Positions 51,182 through 63,232 are shown, counted from the first letter of the stretch. The stretch is DNA of 64,000 nt from Vibrio sp. SCSIO 43136 (GCF_023716565.1 NZ_CP071848.1:124001-188000), one strand, 5' to 3'. Notes: generated from the letters alone by a model not told the origin. Program-made: numbers and translations.

Positions 51182-52774
51182 TTAGTGGCGGAAGTGGCGC
51201 ATACCTGTGAAGATCATCGCCATGCCGTGCTCATCTGCTGCTGCAATAACTTCGTCATCACGCATTGAGCCACCTGGCTGGATAACACACTTGATGCCAG
51301 CTTCTGCTGCTGCATCGATGCCGTCACGGAATGGGAAGAATGCGTCAGATGCCATTACGCTACCTGCTACTTCTAGACCTTCGTCAGCGGCTTTGATGCC
51401 AGCGATTTTCGCTGAGTAAACGCGGCTCATTTGGCCAGCGCCCACACCGATAGTCATGTCGCCTTTTGCGTAAACGATAGCGTTAGATTTCACGAACTTA
51501 GCGACTTTCCAGCAGAATAGCGCATCTTTTAGCTCTTCTTCTGTTGGCTGGCGCTTAGATACTACTTTTAGGTCAGATGCTTCAACCATGCCCTGGTCAC
51601 GGTCTTGAACCAGTAGGCCACCGTTAACACGCTTAACGTCGAAACCAGTTGTCTTAGCAGTCCACTCACCACACTCTAGTAGGCGAACGTTCTTCTTCGC
51701 CGCAACGACTTCAACAGCTTCAGCTGATACAGATGGTGCGATGATAACTTCAACGAATTGACGCTCAACGATAGCCGTTGCAGTTTCTGCGTCTAGCTCT
51801 TTGTTGAACGCGATGATGCCACCAAACGCTGACGTTGGGTCAGTTTTGTATGCACGGTTGTAAGCTTCTAGGATGTCTTTACCTAGCGCAACGCCACATG
51901 GGTTTGCGTGCTTAACGATCACACATGCTGGTTCGTCGAACTCTTTCACACACTCAAGTGCTGCGTCAGTATCAGCGATGTTGTTGTAAGACAGTGCTTT
52001 ACCTTGGATTTGGCGAGCCGTTGCTACAGAGGCTTCTTCTGGGTTCGCTTCAACGTAGAATGCTGCTGCTTGGTGGCTGTTCTCACCGTAGCGCATGTCT
52101 TGCTTCTTCTCGAACTGCTGGTTGAAAGTGCGTGGGAACTTAGACTCTTCGTCACCTTCCTTGTTCTCTCCGTAAGATGGAACCATAGTGCCGAAGTAGT
52201 TAGCGATCATGCCGTCGTAAGAAGCGGTGTGCTCAAATGCAGCGATTGCTAGGTCGAAACGAGTTTCTAGAGTTAGAGACTTCTCATTAGCATCCATTTC
52301 TGCGATAACACGGTCGTAATCGTGAGCGTTAACTACGATAGTTACGTCTTTGTGGTTTTTCGCCGCAGAACGAACCATCGTTGGGCCACCGATATCGATG
52401 TTCTCAACAGCGTCTTCTAGGGTACAACCTTCTTTTGCTACGGTCGCAGCAAATGGGTAAAGGTTAACAACTACCATATCGATTGGGTTGATGCCGTGAG
52501 TTTCCATCACTTCATCATCTTGACCACGACGACCTAGTACACCACCATGAACTTTCGGGTGCAGAGTCTTAACGCGACCATCCATCATTTCAGGGAAACC
52601 TGTGTAGTCAGATACTTCTGTTACAGAGATGCCTTTCTCAGCCAGTAGGCGAGCGGTACCACCAGTCGATAGGATATCGACACCACGTTCAGCTAGAGCT
52701 TGTGCAAACTCTACAATACCAGTTTTGTCTGATACGCTGATCAGAGCGCGGCGAATTGGACGAGCGTTAGTCAT
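51182..52774 (-). CDS. purH: Bifunctional AICAR transformylase / IMP cyclohydrolase
   Basis: 530 residues. Performs the last two steps of IMP synthesis. N-terminal MGS-like IMP cyclohydrolase (about 1-200, [32 protein letters not shown]) and C-terminal transformylase with the catalytic KHANPCG (about 267-273). First gene of the purH-purD operon. Confidence 0.97.
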   Translation of the reverse strand: MTNARPIRRALISVSDKTGIVEFAQALAERGVDILSTGGTARLLAEKGISVTEVSDYTGFPEMMDGRVKTLHPKVHGGVLGRRGQDDEVMETHGINPIDMVVVNLYPFAATVAKEGCTLEDAVENIDIGGPTMVRSAAKNHKDVTIVVNAHDYDRVIAEMDANEKSLTLETRFDLAIAAFEHTASYDGMIANYFGTMVPSYGENKEGDEESKFPRTFNQQFEKKQDMRYGENSHQAAAFYVEANPEEASVATARQIQGKALSYNNIADTDAALECVKEFDEPACVIVKHANPCGVALGKDILEAYNRAYKTDPTSAFGGIIAFNKELDAETATAIVERQFVEVIIAPSVSAEAVEVVAAKKNVRLLECGEWTAKTTGFDVKRVNGGLLVQDRDQGMVEASDLKVVSKRQPTEEELKDALFCWKVAKFVKSNAIVYAKGDMTIGVGAGQMSRVYSAKIAGIKAADEGLEVAGSVMASDAFFPFRDGIDAAAEAGIKCVIQPGGSMRDDEVIAAADEHGMAMIFTGMRHFRH

Positions 52775-53060
52775 GCTTCAGTCTTCCTCAAATTCACGGA
52801 GTTGTTAGGTTGAAAAGTTAAGATACTTACCAAAAGTGAAGATTGCTTTAACCCAGTAGTGGGTTTAGCTTCAATTTTGGAAAACACCTTAATGCCCGAT
52901 ATTCCGTTGATGACAGTGATTGATGCCTATCATCATTTTTTGATGGCGCGTATTCTAACCAAATAATGATAAAAAAGCTCGCGCAATCGATTAGCATCAC
53001 AAAATTTCTTCGAAAAAGATTGGAAATTAACCACTTTCGATACCAAATGGGTGAAAAAAT
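52775..53060. promoter_or_regulatory. purH-zntR intergenic region with a possible PurR site
   Basis: 286 nt between divergent genes. GCGCAATCGATTAGCA (52981-52996) partly fits the PurR operator (CGCAA...CG...TT). It lies about 200 nt before purH, so the purH promoter would have a long leader; the small stem AACCCACTACTGGGTT lies in it. Low confidence on the operator. Confidence 0.35.
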
Positions 53061-53492
53061 ATGTTTCAGATCGGTGAACTCGCCAAGCGATGCGGAGTCA
53101 CGACAGACACGCTGCGTTTCTACGAAAAAAATCGTTTGATTGCTCCAGCTGGGCGCAGTGCTTCGGGTTATCGCCTATATGATGAAAAAAATCAGCAACA
53201 AGTGCAGTTTATCCTCAAATCCAAGCAACTTGGGCTCAGTTTGGATGAAATACACGAATTATTGGCAATCAAGCTCGAGGCAACCGAGCATAGCTGTGCC
53301 GAAGTGAAATCCATTACTAGTGCTAAGCTCACCATTATTGACCAAAAAATTGCCGAGCTTTCTCGTATCCGAAGCGCATTAAAGTCGATCAACGACGCTT
53401 GCTGCGGAGATCCTAGTGATGACGCTAGTCATTGTTCCATTCTTTCGGCGTTAGCGCAGCAGGACCAGCATGCTACCTGCTGCGATAAATAG
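53061..53492 (+). CDS. zntR: MerR-family Zn(II)-responsive regulator ZntR
   Basis: 143 residues. N-terminal MerR helix-turn-helix (IGELAKRCGVTTDTLRFYEK), dimerisation helix, and metal site residues Cys79, Cys114-Cys115 and His124-Cys125 in the arrangement of E. coli ZntR; a Cys-Cys pair also ends the protein. It activates zntA-type zinc export promoters by DNA distortion; no target promoter is in this window. Convergent with the chemotaxis receptor gene, only 2 nt between stops. Confidence 0.88.
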   Translation: MFQIGELAKRCGVTTDTLRFYEKNRLIAPAGRSASGYRLYDEKNQQQVQFILKSKQLGLSLDEIHELLAIKLEATEHSCAEVKSITSAKLTIIDQKIAELSRIRSALKSINDACCGDPSDDASHCSILSALAQQDQHATCCDK

Positions 53493-53494
53493 AA

Positions 53495-55135
53495 TCACAC
53501 CTTAAATTGTTGAATGATGTGTTGCAGGTTCTGGCCGTTTTCGAGCAGTTGTTGGCTAGCATTAGCTACTTGGCTTGCTTGAGCGGCCGATTGGTGACTG
53601 TTATCAGAGATTTGGCCTAGGTTGTCCGTGATCTCCATAGTGGAGTTGTTTTGTTGCTGACTGGCATCGGCAATCTGCTGATTGAGCGTCAGTATCGATT
53701 GGATTTGTTGGTCAATTTCTTCTAGCGCATGGCGTGCTTCCTGCGCTTGTTGCTTGGTCGCATCGGATTGCTGTTGTGTTTTTGCCATTGCGTCGGTGAC
53801 CAACTGGGCGGTTTGCTGCAAATTCGCCACAATTTGTTCGATTTCATCGGTGCTGGCTTGGGTGCGAGTCGCAAGGGTGCGAACTTCATCGGCAACAACT
53901 GCAAAACCTCGACCTTGCTCGCCTGCACGAGCCGCTTCAATAGCCGCATTAAGCGCTAGTAAGTTGGTTTGCTCGGCAACACCACGGATCACTTCCAGCA
54001 CGGTATTGACGTTTTTAGAATCTTCCGCCAGTTGTACCGTGCTTTGTTCCGTCTCCGTAAGAAGCTCAGACAGTGATGCCATGTGCTCAGTCGCCTTGAT
54101 GATCACGGTTGTGCCTGTTTGACCATGCTCTGAGGCTGTCTTTGCCGCCTCAGCAGCCGCTTGCGCTGATGAGGAGACCTCTTGGTTAGACAATTGCAAT
54201 TGTTCCATCTCTTGGCTGACATGAGCGACAGTTTGCTGTTGTTGGCGAGATTGGCTAGTGGTGTGCTGGGCTAACTGGTTGAGCTCAGTTGCTGTGGAGA
54301 ATATACACACACTAACTGGCTGCATATCTTGCACGATACTGCGAATTTTAGTGGTGAAGCGGTTAAAAGCCCGAGCGATGTGGTTGAACTCATCTCGCCC
54401 GTTGGAGTGGAGTTGTTGGGTTAAGTCGCCGTCACCTTCGGCAATTTCATCGAGCGCTTTTTCGATGTTGTGACAAGGGGTCACAATTGAAGTACTGATA
54501 ACCATGGCGACAACTAGCATCAATACAATAAACACACCCACAATGGCCAAAGTGGTGCTGACTCGCTCCCAGAACAGTGCTTCAACGTCATCAATGTAAA
54601 CACCAGTACCAATGATCCAGTCCCAAGGTGCAAAATGTTTGATGTAGGAGAGCTTCTCGACATCGGTTTCTGAGCCTGGCTTAGGCCACATGTAGTTGAC
54701 AAAGCCTTGTTGCTGGCGTTTGACAACATCTACAAACTCAACGAACAGCTTCTTACCCGTTGGGTCTGCAACTTGGGAGAGATTTTTACCATTGAGCTGA
54801 GGCTTAATTGGGTGCATCACCATACGAGGTTCGGAGTCGTTCACCCAGTAGTAATCGTTTTGCTCGTATCGAAGCTTTGATAGCGCCATCTTGGCCTGCT
54901 CTTTGGCTGCCGCTTCGCTCAGCTCACCAGATTGCTGAAGCTGGTAATAGTGATTAGTCAGGCTGTGAGCGGCCTCGACTAAGTGACGAGTCTTGACCTG
55001 CTTTGCGGTCATTAGATCCTGTTTATAGTCGCTGACAAATAGGGCAAAGGGGATAAGAATAAGCAAAGTGATGCTAAGGGTCATCAAGTAGAGGCGGTGA
55101 CGTATAGAGGTGATGCGTAGCCAATTTCCATTCAT
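53495..55135 (-). CDS. Methyl-accepting chemotaxis protein with a single Cache domain
   Basis: 546 residues from the ATG of [10 protein letters not shown]; upstream in-frame codons lack a signal. TM1 about 14-35; periplasmic sCache_2-type domain (about 40-190, with [15 protein letters not shown] and [14 protein letters not shown]); TM2 about 195-216; HAMP about 217-270; signalling tip [21 protein letters not shown] and ADEVRTLA. It controls CheA at the cell pole in response to a ligand, possibly a small carboxylate as for related sCache receptors; ligand not determinable. No C-terminal CheR-binding pentapeptide. Confidence 0.92.
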   Translation of the reverse strand: MNGNWLRITSIRHRLYLMTLSITLLILIPFALFVSDYKQDLMTAKQVKTRHLVEAAHSLTNHYYQLQQSGELSEAAAKEQAKMALSKLRYEQNDYYWVNDSEPRMVMHPIKPQLNGKNLSQVADPTGKKLFVEFVDVVKRQQQGFVNYMWPKPGSETDVEKLSYIKHFAPWDWIIGTGVYIDDVEALFWERVSTTLAIVGVFIVLMLVVAMVISTSIVTPCHNIEKALDEIAEGDGDLTQQLHSNGRDEFNHIARAFNRFTTKIRSIVQDMQPVSVCIFSTATELNQLAQHTTSQSRQQQQTVAHVSQEMEQLQLSNQEVSSSAQAAAEAAKTASEHGQTGTTVIIKATEHMASLSELLTETEQSTVQLAEDSKNVNTVLEVIRGVAEQTNLLALNAAIEAARAGEQGRGFAVVADEVRTLATRTQASTDEIEQIVANLQQTAQLVTDAMAKTQQQSDATKQQAQEARHALEEIDQQIQSILTLNQQIADASQQQNNSTMEITDNLGQISDNSHQSAAQASQVANASQQLLENGQNLQHIIQQFKV

Positions 55136-55314
55136 AGAGCGTGTCCTGTGTATTATTCGGCAAGTTGTGCCACTTTTGGGACTGGGTTTTAAAAAGTATA
55201 TATCCCTATCTTTGCTCTGGTTAAAAAAGAAACAAAAAAGCATTAACTTTCATAGGTTATGTGCTCTATTGCACAGAAAAAATGTAATACAGGTCTGATT
55301 TGGCTGCAGAAATG

Positions 55315-55350
55315 AAAAAGGCTGAACTCCCTCAGGAAGTTCAGCCTTTT
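55315..55350 (-). terminator. Terminator of dusB-fis
   Basis: Minus-strand GGCTGAACTTCC/GGGAGTTCAGCC-type stem ending in TTTTT, 27 nt after the fis stop. Confidence 0.88.
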
Positions 55351-55376
55351 GAATTCAACTATTTAGCTAACCGCTA

Positions 55377-55673
55377 TTAGTTCATGCCGTACTTTTTTAG
55401 CTTCTTGCGAAGAGTACCACGGTTGATGCCCATCATAGTCGCTGCGCGAGTTTGGTTACCGCGAGTGTACTGCATGATGGTGTCTAGTAGTGGTTGTTCA
55501 ACTTCAGCCAATACTAGTTCGTACAGGTCGTTGACTTCCTGGCCGTTTAACTGAGCAAGGTAGTTTTTAAGAGACGCTTTTACAGAGTCACGTAGTGGCT
55601 TCTGAGTGATCTGGTCTTGTGAGGTCACTGTAGTTACTGTCAATGCTTCGGAAGTCAGATTTTGTTCGAACAT
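55377..55673 (-). CDS. fis: DNA-binding protein Fis
   Basis: 98 residues, the standard length. Nucleoid protein and activator of rrn P1 and tRNA promoters, made in a burst at outgrowth. N-terminal beta arm, helices A and B (residues 26-70), and C-terminal helix-turn-helix [21 protein letters not shown]. Second gene of the dusB-fis operon, 23 nt after dusB. Confidence 0.97.
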   Translation of the reverse strand: MFEQNLTSEALTVTTVTSQDQITQKPLRDSVKASLKNYLAQLNGQEVNDLYELVLAEVEQPLLDTIMQYTRGNQTRAATMMGINRGTLRKKLKKYGMN

Positions 55674-55696
55674 ATTCGGTCTAGCTCTTTCTGTAA

Positions 55697-56665
55697 TTAT
55701 GATGCAACGTTTTCAAAATAACCTGTCAATGCCTCAAGCTGCAGCTCAGCTGCATCGATGGCATTGAAGGTACGGCGAAACTCACCCGCTTGGTCTTGCT
55801 CTTTTAGGTACCATCCCACGTGTTTGCGTGCGATACGTGGCCCTAAATATTCGCCGTAGAACTCATGAAGAGCCGCTACGTGACCTAGCATGATGCTTTT
55901 CACTTCCTCAGTTGGAAGTTCAGGCATGGTGGTGCCGTTTTCCAAATAGTGTTGGATTTCCTGGAAAATCCACGGACGTCCTTGGGCAGGACGGCCAATC
56001 ATTAGAGCGTCGGCACCAGTGTACTCCAGTACCTTTTTCGCCTTCTCTGGGCTATCGATATCACCGTTAGCGATAACCGGAATCGAGATAGACGCTTTTA
56101 CCGCTCTAATGCTGTCATATTCTGCCTCGCCTTTGTACATACAGGCTTTGGTGCGCCCATGGAGCGCTAATGCTTGTATGCCGCAGCCTTCGGCCATTTT
56201 GGCAATTTCTACACAGTTTTTATTGTCTGTGTTCCAACCCGTACGTGTTTTCAGAGTCACAGGAACATCCACTGCATTCACCACCGCCGTCAAAATCTGC
56301 TCGATAATGTCGGGGTATTGCAGCAGCGCTGAGCCTGCTAACTTCTTGTTCACTTTCTTGGCTGGGCAACCCATGTTGATGTCGATGATTTGCGCACCGT
56401 TTTCAACACTGTGTTGAGCTGCTTGTGCCATAAGCTGGGGATCTGCCCCCGCAATCTGTACCGAACGAATGCCCGATTCGCCCTCATGTACCATGCGTTG
56501 TTGGGATTTAGCAGTGTTCCAAACTTTAGGATTGGAGGACATCATTTCACTGACGGCCATGCCCGCTCCATATCGAAGGCACAACTCTCTAAAGGGTCTA
56601 TCGGTGACTCCCGCCATTGGGGCAACGATAAGATTATTGTCAAGTTGATAGTTTCCGATTTTCAA
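55697..56665 (-). CDS. dusB: tRNA-dihydrouridine synthase B
   Basis: 322 residues. FMN enzyme reducing U17 of tRNA. Visible: [34 protein letters not shown] with the catalytic Cys, KTRTGW, and GDIDSPEKA...[13 protein letters not shown]. The only start with the family N-terminus is TTG, with no clear Shine-Dalgarno; an in-frame stop lies upstream. Poor initiation may limit dusB relative to fis. First gene of the dusB-fis operon. Confidence 0.95.
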   Translation of the reverse strand: MKIGNYQLDNNLIVAPMAGVTDRPFRELCLRYGAGMAVSEMMSSNPKVWNTAKSQQRMVHEGESGIRSVQIAGADPQLMAQAAQHSVENGAQIIDINMGCPAKKVNKKLAGSALLQYPDIIEQILTAVVNAVDVPVTLKTRTGWNTDNKNCVEIAKMAEGCGIQALALHGRTKACMYKGEAEYDSIRAVKASISIPVIANGDIDSPEKAKKVLEYTGADALMIGRPAQGRPWIFQEIQHYLENGTTMPELPTEEVKSIMLGHVAALHEFYGEYLGPRIARKHVGWYLKEQDQAGEFRRTFNAIDAAELQLEALTGYFENVAS

Positions 56666-56700
56666 AACAGCTACACAGTTCTAATCCAGCAAGGGCGCGC

Positions 56701-56729
56701 ATTTTACGGTTTTTTTCGCAAAGTGAAAA
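56701..56729 (-). promoter_or_regulatory. Promoter of dusB-fis
   Basis: Minus strand: TTTTCA (56724-56729), 17-nt spacer, TAAAAT (56701-56706), then GCGCGCCC. The GC-rich discriminator fits the growth-rate and ppGpp control known for fis. Confidence 0.7.
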
Positions 56730-56815
56730 GCCTAAATTTTGAGCATTAAGAAATTGTTTTCGAAAATGTCTAAAATTCAGTCAATTAGCGAAGCACGTCC
56801 TTTAATTGTGTATTC

Positions 56816-57703
56816 TTAAGCCTGTTTTTGGCCAGAAATTCGGCACCACTCCTGCATTTCGACAATCGGATCGATAGCAAGTTCGTCACGGTAATAATTT
56901 GCTACATCTTCTGCCTGAGTATCGAGTACACCAGACATTGCGAGCAAGCCTTGAGGTTTTACCAATCCTTTGATGATGGCAGAAAGCTCACGCAGAGGGC
57001 CGGCTAGAATATTTGCTACCACAACGTCAGCAATAAGATCTTGCGGCTGATCTTGTGGAAGGAAGAGCTCCAGTTGATCGGCAACGCCATTACGCTGGGC
57101 GTTGTCTCGAGAGGCTTGGATAGCTTGAGGATCAATGTCGATCCCGATAACTTTCGCGGCGCCCAGTTTGATCGCAGCGATCGCTAGGATGCCTGAACCA
57201 CAGCCGAAGTCGACCACGGTTTTACCTTCAAGGTCGAGGCCTTCAAGCCACTCTAAACACAAAGAGGTGGTTGGGTGAGTACCAGTGCCAAATGCAAGGC
57301 CAGGGTCTAGCATGACGTTCACTGCATCAGGTTCTGGGATTTCACGCCAGCTTGGGCAAATCCATAGACGCTCACCAAACTTCATTGGGTGGAAGTTTTC
57401 CATCCACTCGCGCTCCCAATCTTTATCTTCTAGCTGCTCGACTTTATGCGCAAAGCCTTGCTCAAGTAGGCCGCTTGCCTTGATTTGTTCAAGCACTAGA
57501 GCAGTGTCGGTCTCAGCATCGTAAAGCGCCACTACATCGGTTTCACCCCATAGGCGAGTCTCACCCGGCAAAGGTTCGAACACAGGCGTATCTTTTGCGT
57601 CAAGGAAGGTGACGGATAGAGCACCTGTTTGCTCCATGAGCATGTCGCCGATTTGCTCTGCGTTGGTATCGCTAGCGTTAAGTTTGATTTGAATCCAAGG
57701 CAT
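56816..57703 (-). CDS. prmA: Ribosomal protein L11 methyltransferase
   Basis: 295 residues from [11 protein letters not shown]; the longer upstream reading lacks family match and AAGG lies before this ATG. Trimethylates L11, whose gene rplK is in this window. SAM-binding motif [15 protein letters not shown] and the [18 protein letters not shown] segment are intact. In E. coli prmA, dusB and fis are one operon; here a promoter separates prmA from dusB. Confidence 0.95.
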   Translation of the reverse strand: MPWIQIKLNASDTNAEQIGDMLMEQTGALSVTFLDAKDTPVFEPLPGETRLWGETDVVALYDAETDTALVLEQIKASGLLEQGFAHKVEQLEDKDWEREWMENFHPMKFGERLWICPSWREIPEPDAVNVMLDPGLAFGTGTHPTTSLCLEWLEGLDLEGKTVVDFGCGSGILAIAAIKLGAAKVIGIDIDPQAIQASRDNAQRNGVADQLELFLPQDQPQDLIADVVVANILAGPLRELSAIIKGLVKPQGLLAMSGVLDTQAEDVANYYRDELAIDPIVEMQEWCRISGQKQA

Positions 57704-57758
57704 AGGATGCGCCTTCTTAGTTGGAGTGAATTTTGCGGGAAGTCTAGCGGATTTGGAC

Positions 57759-57789
57759 AAAAAAAACACTCCGCAAGGGAGTGTTTTTT
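57759..57789 (-). terminator. Terminator of aroQ-accBC
   Basis: ACACTCC/GGAGTGT stem with T-run on the minus strand, 20 nt after accC. Confidence 0.88.
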
Positions 57790-57808
57790 CATTCGAATTG
57801 TAAGCCGA

Positions 57809-59155
57809 TTACTCGTGAATACCGAGTTTCTTCTCAAGGTAGTGGATGTTAGCGCCACCGTGTTGGAAGTTTTCGTCATTCATGATGGCTTCTTGCAGCG
57901 GTACGTTGGTCTTAATACCTTCGACTACTAGCTCATCAAGAGCATTCTTCATGCGAGCAATCGCAACATCGCGGTTTTCACCGTAAGTGATTAGCTTAGC
58001 GATCATTGAGTCGTAATGCGGTGGTACCGAGTAGCCCGTGTAGATGTGTGATTCCCAACGAACACCCATGCCACCTGGAGCATGGAAGCGATCAATCTTG
58101 CCTGGGCAAGGTAGGAAGCGCTCTGGGTCTTCAGCATTGATACGACACTCGATAGCGTGACCACTGATCTTGATGTCATCTTGGGTGTATGACAGAGGCT
58201 GACCTGCCGCAACACGCAGCTGCTCTTTGATTAGGTCAACACCAGTCACCATCTCAGTCACAGGGTGCTCTACCTGAATACGGGTGTTCATTTCAATGAA
58301 GTAGAACTCGCCGTTTTCGTATAGGAATTCAAACGTACCTGCGCCGCGGTAACCGATCTCGATACAAGCACGAGTACAGCGCTCACCGATGTACTTACGC
58401 ATTTCTGCAGTGATACCCGGTGCTGGCGCTTCTTCAACCACTTTTTGGTGACGACGTTGCATTGAACAGTCACGTTCACCTAGGTGGATTGCACCGCCTT
58501 GACCATCGGCAATTACCTGAACTTCAACGTGGCGTGGGTTTTCTAGGAATTTTTCCATGTAAACCATGTCATTGTTGAACGCTGCTTTCGCTTCGGCGCG
58601 GGTCATTGCGATGGCTTCAATTAGATCGCCTTCAGAGCGAACTACACGCATACCACGACCGCCGCCGCCACCAGAGGCTTTGATGATCACTGGGTAGCCA
58701 ATGCGCTTCGCATGAGCTTTGTTTTTGCCTTCGTCGTCGTCTAGCGGGCCATCTGAACCCGGTACACAAGGAACGCCAGCTTTTTTCATCGCCGTGATTG
58801 CAGAAACTTTGTCACCCATCATGCGAATGGTTTCCGCTTTAGGGCCAACAAAAATAAAGCCGCTGCGCTCAACTTGCTCAGCAAAGTCCGCATTTTCAGA
58901 CAGGAAGCCGTAACCTGGGTGGATAGCGATCGCACCAGTGACTTCCGCAGCAGAGATGATGCGTGGAATGTTTAAGTAGCTGTCGATGCTGCGAGCAGGA
59001 CCGATACAGATAGCTTCATCCGCAAGCAGTACGTGTTTTAGGTCACGGTCAGCAGTGGAGTGAACCGCAACTGTTTTAATACCTAGTTCTTTACACGCAC
59101 GAAGAATTCGCAGTGCGATTTCCCCACGGTTAGCGATAACAATTTTATCTAACAT
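57809..59155 (-). CDS. accC: Biotin carboxylase subunit of acetyl-CoA carboxylase
   Basis: 448 residues. Uses ATP and bicarbonate to carboxylate biotin on AccB, the first step of fatty acid synthesis. Biotin-carboxylase N domain ([20 protein letters not shown]), Gly-rich ATP loop [13 protein letters not shown], catalytic [16 protein letters not shown] and Arg loop are present. 13 nt after accB. Confidence 0.97.
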   Translation of the reverse strand: MLDKIVIANRGEIALRILRACKELGIKTVAVHSTADRDLKHVLLADEAICIGPARSIDSYLNIPRIISAAEVTGAIAIHPGYGFLSENADFAEQVERSGFIFVGPKAETIRMMGDKVSAITAMKKAGVPCVPGSDGPLDDDEGKNKAHAKRIGYPVIIKASGGGGGRGMRVVRSEGDLIEAIAMTRAEAKAAFNNDMVYMEKFLENPRHVEVQVIADGQGGAIHLGERDCSMQRRHQKVVEEAPAPGITAEMRKYIGERCTRACIEIGYRGAGTFEFLYENGEFYFIEMNTRIQVEHPVTEMVTGVDLIKEQLRVAAGQPLSYTQDDIKISGHAIECRINAEDPERFLPCPGKIDRFHAPGGMGVRWESHIYTGYSVPPHYDSMIAKLITYGENRDVAIARMKNALDELVVEGIKTNVPLQEAIMNDENFQHGGANIHYLEKKLGIHE

Positions 59156-59168
59156 ACTATCGCCTCGA

Positions 59169-59630
59169 TTATTCGATGATAACTAGCGGCTGGTCAAACT
59201 CTACTGGGTTGCCATCTTCACATAGGATTGCTGTTACTACGCCAGCTTTGTCCGCTTCGATTTGGTTCATCATTTTCATCGCTTCAACGATACACAGCGT
59301 ATCGCCAACGTTTACTGATTGGCCTACTTCTACGAACGCTTTTGCGTCAGGACTTGGCGCACGGTAGAAAGTACCTACCATTGGAGAAAGCACTTCGTGA
59401 CCTGCAGGTGCAGCTGGCGCTGCTTCTTCTGCTGGTGCCGCTGCAGCAGGTGCTGCGGCTACTGGTGCTGCCACTGGTGCAGGCGCAGCTGCGTATTGCA
59501 CTGGTGCCGCTACTGGTGCAGTGCCATTACGGCTGATGCGTACCGACTCTTCACCTTCAGAGATTTCAAGTTCAGCGATGCCAGACTCTTCAACCAGTTC
59601 AATCAGCTTTTTGATTTTGCGAATATCCAT
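59169..59630 (-). CDS. accB: Biotin carboxyl carrier protein
   Basis: 153 residues. C-terminal biotinyl domain with the modified Lys119 in [14 protein letters not shown], the substrate of BirA in this window. The linker at about 37-76 is an Ala/Pro-rich run of low complexity. In enterobacteria AccB also represses its own operon. Lies between aroQ and accC. Confidence 0.97.
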   Translation of the reverse strand: MDIRKIKKLIELVEESGIAELEISEGEESVRISRNGTAPVAAPVQYAAAPAPVAAPVAAAPAAAAPAEEAAPAAPAGHEVLSPMVGTFYRAPSPDAKAFVEVGQSVNVGDTLCIVEAMKMMNQIEADKAGVVTAILCEDGNPVEFDQPLVIIE

Positions 59631-59690
59631 GTTTACTTTCTCTTTATCTGTTGAATGACACGCCTTTGATGGCGCGGTTCATAGCAATTG

Positions 59691-60143
59691 TTAGCTTTGA
59701 GTGCTCAAATGTTTGACGGCGGCACTCAGAGCAAATTGGTATCCCTGTGCGCCTAAACCACAAATTACGCCCACTGCCTTATCTGAAAGGTAAGAGTGGT
59801 GGCGGAAAGGTTCACGGCTGTGCACATTGGATAGATGTACTTCAATAAAAGGAATGGCCACACCCAGTAAGGCATCTCTCAATGCAACACTGGTATGAGT
59901 AAAGGCTGCTGGGTTGATAACGATGAAGTCGAATTTGCCATACGCCGCATGGATTGCTTCGAGCAACTCATATTCACGGTTGGATTGCAGGTGTTCGATT
60001 TCTACCCCAAGGTCTTGGGCATGTTGCTCAAGGTCGCTAACGATATCTGATAGGGTTTGACTACCATAATGGGCAGGCTCTCGTAGGCCGAGTAGGTTCA
60101 AATTAGGTCCATTTAGAACCAGAATTCGTGACTTTGCAGACAT
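59691..60143 (-). CDS. aroQ: 3-dehydroquinate dehydratase, type II
   Basis: 150 residues. Dehydrates 3-dehydroquinate in the shikimate pathway. [17 protein letters not shown] with catalytic Arg21 and Tyr26; [16 protein letters not shown] and [17 protein letters not shown] with the catalytic His. First gene of aroQ-accB-accC, 60 nt before accB. Confidence 0.96.
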   Translation of the reverse strand: MSAKSRILVLNGPNLNLLGLREPAHYGSQTLSDIVSDLEQHAQDLGVEIEHLQSNREYELLEAIHAAYGKFDFIVINPAAFTHTSVALRDALLGVAIPFIEVHLSNVHSREPFRHHSYLSDKAVGVICGLGAQGYQFALSAAVKHLSTQS

Positions 60144-60243
60144 CTTGGGCTTATCTTCCGTTATCTAGCGCAGTTAATGCGATATTCCAATTATTAGTGG
60201 CTTGGATGTGTCCGTAGGGGTTCCAAACACGAATTAACTGTCG

Positions 60244-60271
60244 ATTATAGACAATTCAGCGCAAATGGCAG
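60244..60271 (-). promoter_or_regulatory. Likely promoter of aroQ-accBC
   Basis: Minus strand: CTGCCA (60266-60271), 16-nt spacer, TATAAT (60244-60249). The rest of the 315-nt gap (60144-60458) shows no gene; it holds the acs terminator at its far end. Confidence 0.6.
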
Positions 60272-60410
60272 CAATTTACTGGTCTAATCTCACTAGATTT
60301 GCCGATTTTGGTGTGAGTTTTGTGAGCAAGGTAGGGCAATTTAGTCGCTAAAATCTACGAAAAGGGCACTAAATGCTGAGGGTTGTTTAAATGGTAAGCA
60401 GTGATTAATG

Positions 60411-60440
60411 AAAAAAGCTAGGCATTACGCCTAGCTTTAT
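60411..60440 (-). terminator. Terminator of acs
   Basis: Minus strand AAAGCTAGGCG-TAAT-GCCTAGCTTTTTT, about 20 nt after the acs stop. Confidence 0.88.
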
Positions 60441-60458
60441 GATTACGCTGTGTTTGAA

Positions 60459-62408
60459 TTATGCCAGCTGTTGGTTCTCTTCAATCAGCTTATCGACGAC
60501 ACTTGGGTCAGCCAAGGTTGAAGTATCCCCTAGGTTACCCGTATCACCTGTGGCGATCTTACGCAGGATACGACGCATGATTTTACCCGAGCGCGTTTTC
60601 GGTAGAGAGTCTGTCCAGTGCAGTACGTCTGGCGTTGCAATTGGACCAATTTCTTTACGCACCCAATCTTTCACCTCTTTGTGCAGTTCGGCACTTGGGA
60701 CTTCACCATCGTTGAGGGTGATATAGGCGTAAATTGCTTGGCCTTTGATGTCATGCGGAACACCAACAATTGCCGCTTCAGCAATCTTATCGAACGCTAC
60801 CAGTGCCGATTCAACTTCTGCTGTGCCCATACGGTGGCCTGAGACGTTAAGTACGTCATCGACACGACCTGTGATCCAGTAGTAGCCATCTTCATCGCGG
60901 CGAGCGCCGTCACCGGTAAAGTACATGCCTCGGAACGTTGAGAAGTAGGTTTGCTCAAAGCGCTCATGGTCACCATAAACCGTGCGCATTTGACCTGGCC
61001 ACGAGTCTAGGATGACGAGGTTACCTTCTGTCGCTCCATCTACAATGTTACCCATATTGTCGACCAATGCAGGTTGTACACCAAAGAATGGGCGAGTCGC
61101 TGAACCTGGTTTAAGCGCCGTTGCTCCCGGTAGCGGTGTGATCAAGATACCGCCGGTTTCTGTCTGCCACCAAGTATCCACGATAGGCGACTTGCTGTCG
61201 CCGATGGTTTGGTAATACCACTCCCATGCTTCTGGGTTGATTGGCTCACCCACTGAGCCCATGATACGCAAGCTGGAGCGAGAAGTGCCTTTGATCGCTT
61301 CATCACCTTTAGCCATTAGGGCGCGAATCGCTGTTGGCGCAGTGTATAGGATAGAGACATTGTGTTTATCAACCACTTCACTCATGCGGCTGGTTTGAGG
61401 GTAATTTGGCACGCCTTCAAACAAGATGGTTTTAGCACCGTTAGATAGAGGCCCGTACACGAGGTAGGTGTGACCTGTGATCCAACCAACGTCTGCTGTA
61501 CACCAGAAAGTATCATTTGGCTGATAGTCGAATACGTACTTGAAGGTCATCGTAGCGTAAACCAAGTAGCCACCTGTGGTGTGCAATACGCCTTTTGGTT
61601 TGCCCGTTGAACCAGATGTGTAAAGGATGAAGAGTGGATCTTCGGCTTTCATCTCTTCAGGTGGGCACTGATCTGAAACTTTGCTAGTGGCTTCGTGCCA
61701 CCAAACGTCACGGTGCTCATGCCAATCCACGTCAGCACCAGTGCGCTGGAAGACAACCACTTTCTCGATAGTTTTCACGTTAGGGTTAGTTAGCGCTTCA
61801 TCGACATTTTTCTTCAGTGGTACTGCACGTCCGCCACGTACCCCTTCGTCAGCGGTCACGACCACTTTGGCATCTGAGTCAATGATACGGCCAGAAAGTG
61901 CTTCAGGAGAGAAACCACCAAATACCACAGTATGCACCGCACCAATTCGGGTACATGCCAACATGGCTACGGCTGCCTCTGGCACCATCGGCATGTAGAG
62001 GCAGACCACGTCGCCTTTGCGTACACCTTGCTCTTTTAAAGCATTGGAGAAGCGACACACTTGCTGGTGTAGCTGGTTAAATGTCAGCGTTTTATCGTCC
62101 GCTGGGTCGTCACCTTCCCAAATGATGGCAACTTCGTCACCACGATCAGCGAGGTGGCGATCGATACAGTTTGCTGAAACGTTGAGGGTGCCATCTTCGA
62201 ACCAACGAATGTCGACGTGGCCAGTATCAAACGAAGTGTGTTTGACCTTAGTGTAAGGCTTAATCCAGTCGACAATTTTGCCGTGCTCTGCCCAGAAGCC
62301 CTCTGGGTCTGAAACCGACTGTTGGTACATTGCCAAATAGGTATCGTTGTCGGCATGGGTACTGTTTGCGATCTCAGATTTTACTGGATAAACGTGACCT
62401 TCACTCAT
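60459..62408 (-). CDS. acs: Acetyl-CoA synthetase
   Basis: 649 residues from the ATG of [10 protein letters not shown], with AGGAG 8 nt upstream. Converts acetate, ATP and CoA to acetyl-CoA by way of acetyl-AMP; needed for acetate scavenging. ATP-binding [11 protein letters not shown], the WWQTETGG motif, and the C-terminal [11 protein letters not shown] with the lysine that is inactivated by acetylation. No clear CRP site was found by eye upstream. Confidence 0.97.
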   Translation of the reverse strand: MSEGHVYPVKSEIANSTHADNDTYLAMYQQSVSDPEGFWAEHGKIVDWIKPYTKVKHTSFDTGHVDIRWFEDGTLNVSANCIDRHLADRGDEVAIIWEGDDPADDKTLTFNQLHQQVCRFSNALKEQGVRKGDVVCLYMPMVPEAAVAMLACTRIGAVHTVVFGGFSPEALSGRIIDSDAKVVVTADEGVRGGRAVPLKKNVDEALTNPNVKTIEKVVVFQRTGADVDWHEHRDVWWHEATSKVSDQCPPEEMKAEDPLFILYTSGSTGKPKGVLHTTGGYLVYATMTFKYVFDYQPNDTFWCTADVGWITGHTYLVYGPLSNGAKTILFEGVPNYPQTSRMSEVVDKHNVSILYTAPTAIRALMAKGDEAIKGTSRSSLRIMGSVGEPINPEAWEWYYQTIGDSKSPIVDTWWQTETGGILITPLPGATALKPGSATRPFFGVQPALVDNMGNIVDGATEGNLVILDSWPGQMRTVYGDHERFEQTYFSTFRGMYFTGDGARRDEDGYYWITGRVDDVLNVSGHRMGTAEVESALVAFDKIAEAAIVGVPHDIKGQAIYAYITLNDGEVPSAELHKEVKDWVRKEIGPIATPDVLHWTDSLPKTRSGKIMRRILRKIATGDTGNLGDTSTLADPSVVDKLIEENQQLA

Positions 62409-62588
62409 TGCTACTCTCCTTGTAAGTTCGATCTCTTGGGGGATCAAAGCCAATACTGTGTTGTTGCGGATATGTTATTAACTGTCCGCTACAACCGAGG
62501 TTTCGACAATTAGACTTTAGGATGAGTGTTTGAACTGAGGTGGCTATACAGCTGATTTTGTGGGTAATTTGAGACCTAGCTCGTGTTT

Positions 62589-63224
62589 TTATTGGCGTAG
62601 GTAGGCAGAGGTCAGAGCAGGTAAGTCGCCATAGGTGAGACGAACGTAAATAAGCGCCGCTGAAATGGCGTCTTGCAAGGCGTCGTGACGCTCTTGCTCA
62701 GGCAAATCGAGGTGTTTACTGATGGCATCTAGGCTAAGGTCGAAGTAGGCATTGGGCAGATGGCGCTCTAATTTTTGGTGATAGATCTGGCTAACCTCAA
62801 TCAAGGGGTTGGGTAGGGGAAAACCAAGGTGTCGCCTGCAGGCACGATCGAGAATGGTTTTGTCGTAGCGAATGTGATAACCCACAATAGGCCGATTGCC
62901 AATAAATGCTATTAGCGCCTCAATCGCCTCTTTTTCACTCATGCCACCGATTAAGTCTTGATGGCGGATACGGTGAATTTTTACTGAGCCGGAATCGAGT
63001 GACTGTGGCGCTCTTAAGCGAATGTGGAATGGGTCACTGGTAATGATTCGATTATCGACAATTTTGGTGGCAGCAATGGTCACCAACTCAGCGCTTTTCG
63101 GGTCTAAACTGGTGGTTTCACAGTCCAGTGAAACACACTCACTAGGATGAGGGGCATCAAACAAAGCTTGATACTTTGAGCCCGAGAGTTTGTGATACCA
63201 CCACAGTCGTTTTAGTCGATTCAT
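62589..63224 (-). CDS. DnaQ-like 3'-5' exonuclease
   Basis: About 211 residues from MNRLKRLWWYHKL. DEDDh fold: ExoI SLDCETTSLD (Asp34, Glu36), ExoII VGYHIRYDKTILD, ExoIII HDALQDA. Resembles the epsilon proofreading subunit fold but is not adjacent to a polymerase gene; substrate unknown. It follows the DUF294 gene by 8 nt, so the two are coexpressed; the pair next to acs is conserved in Vibrio and relatives. Confidence 0.88.
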   Translation of the reverse strand: MNRLKRLWWYHKLSGSKYQALFDAPHPSECVSLDCETTSLDPKSAELVTIAATKIVDNRIITSDPFHIRLRAPQSLDSGSVKIHRIRHQDLIGGMSEKEAIEALIAFIGNRPIVGYHIRYDKTILDRACRRHLGFPLPNPLIEVSQIYHQKLERHLPNAYFDLSLDAISKHLDLPEQERHDALQDAISAALIYVRLTYGDLPALTSAYLRQ

Positions 63225-63232
63225 GCTCACCC

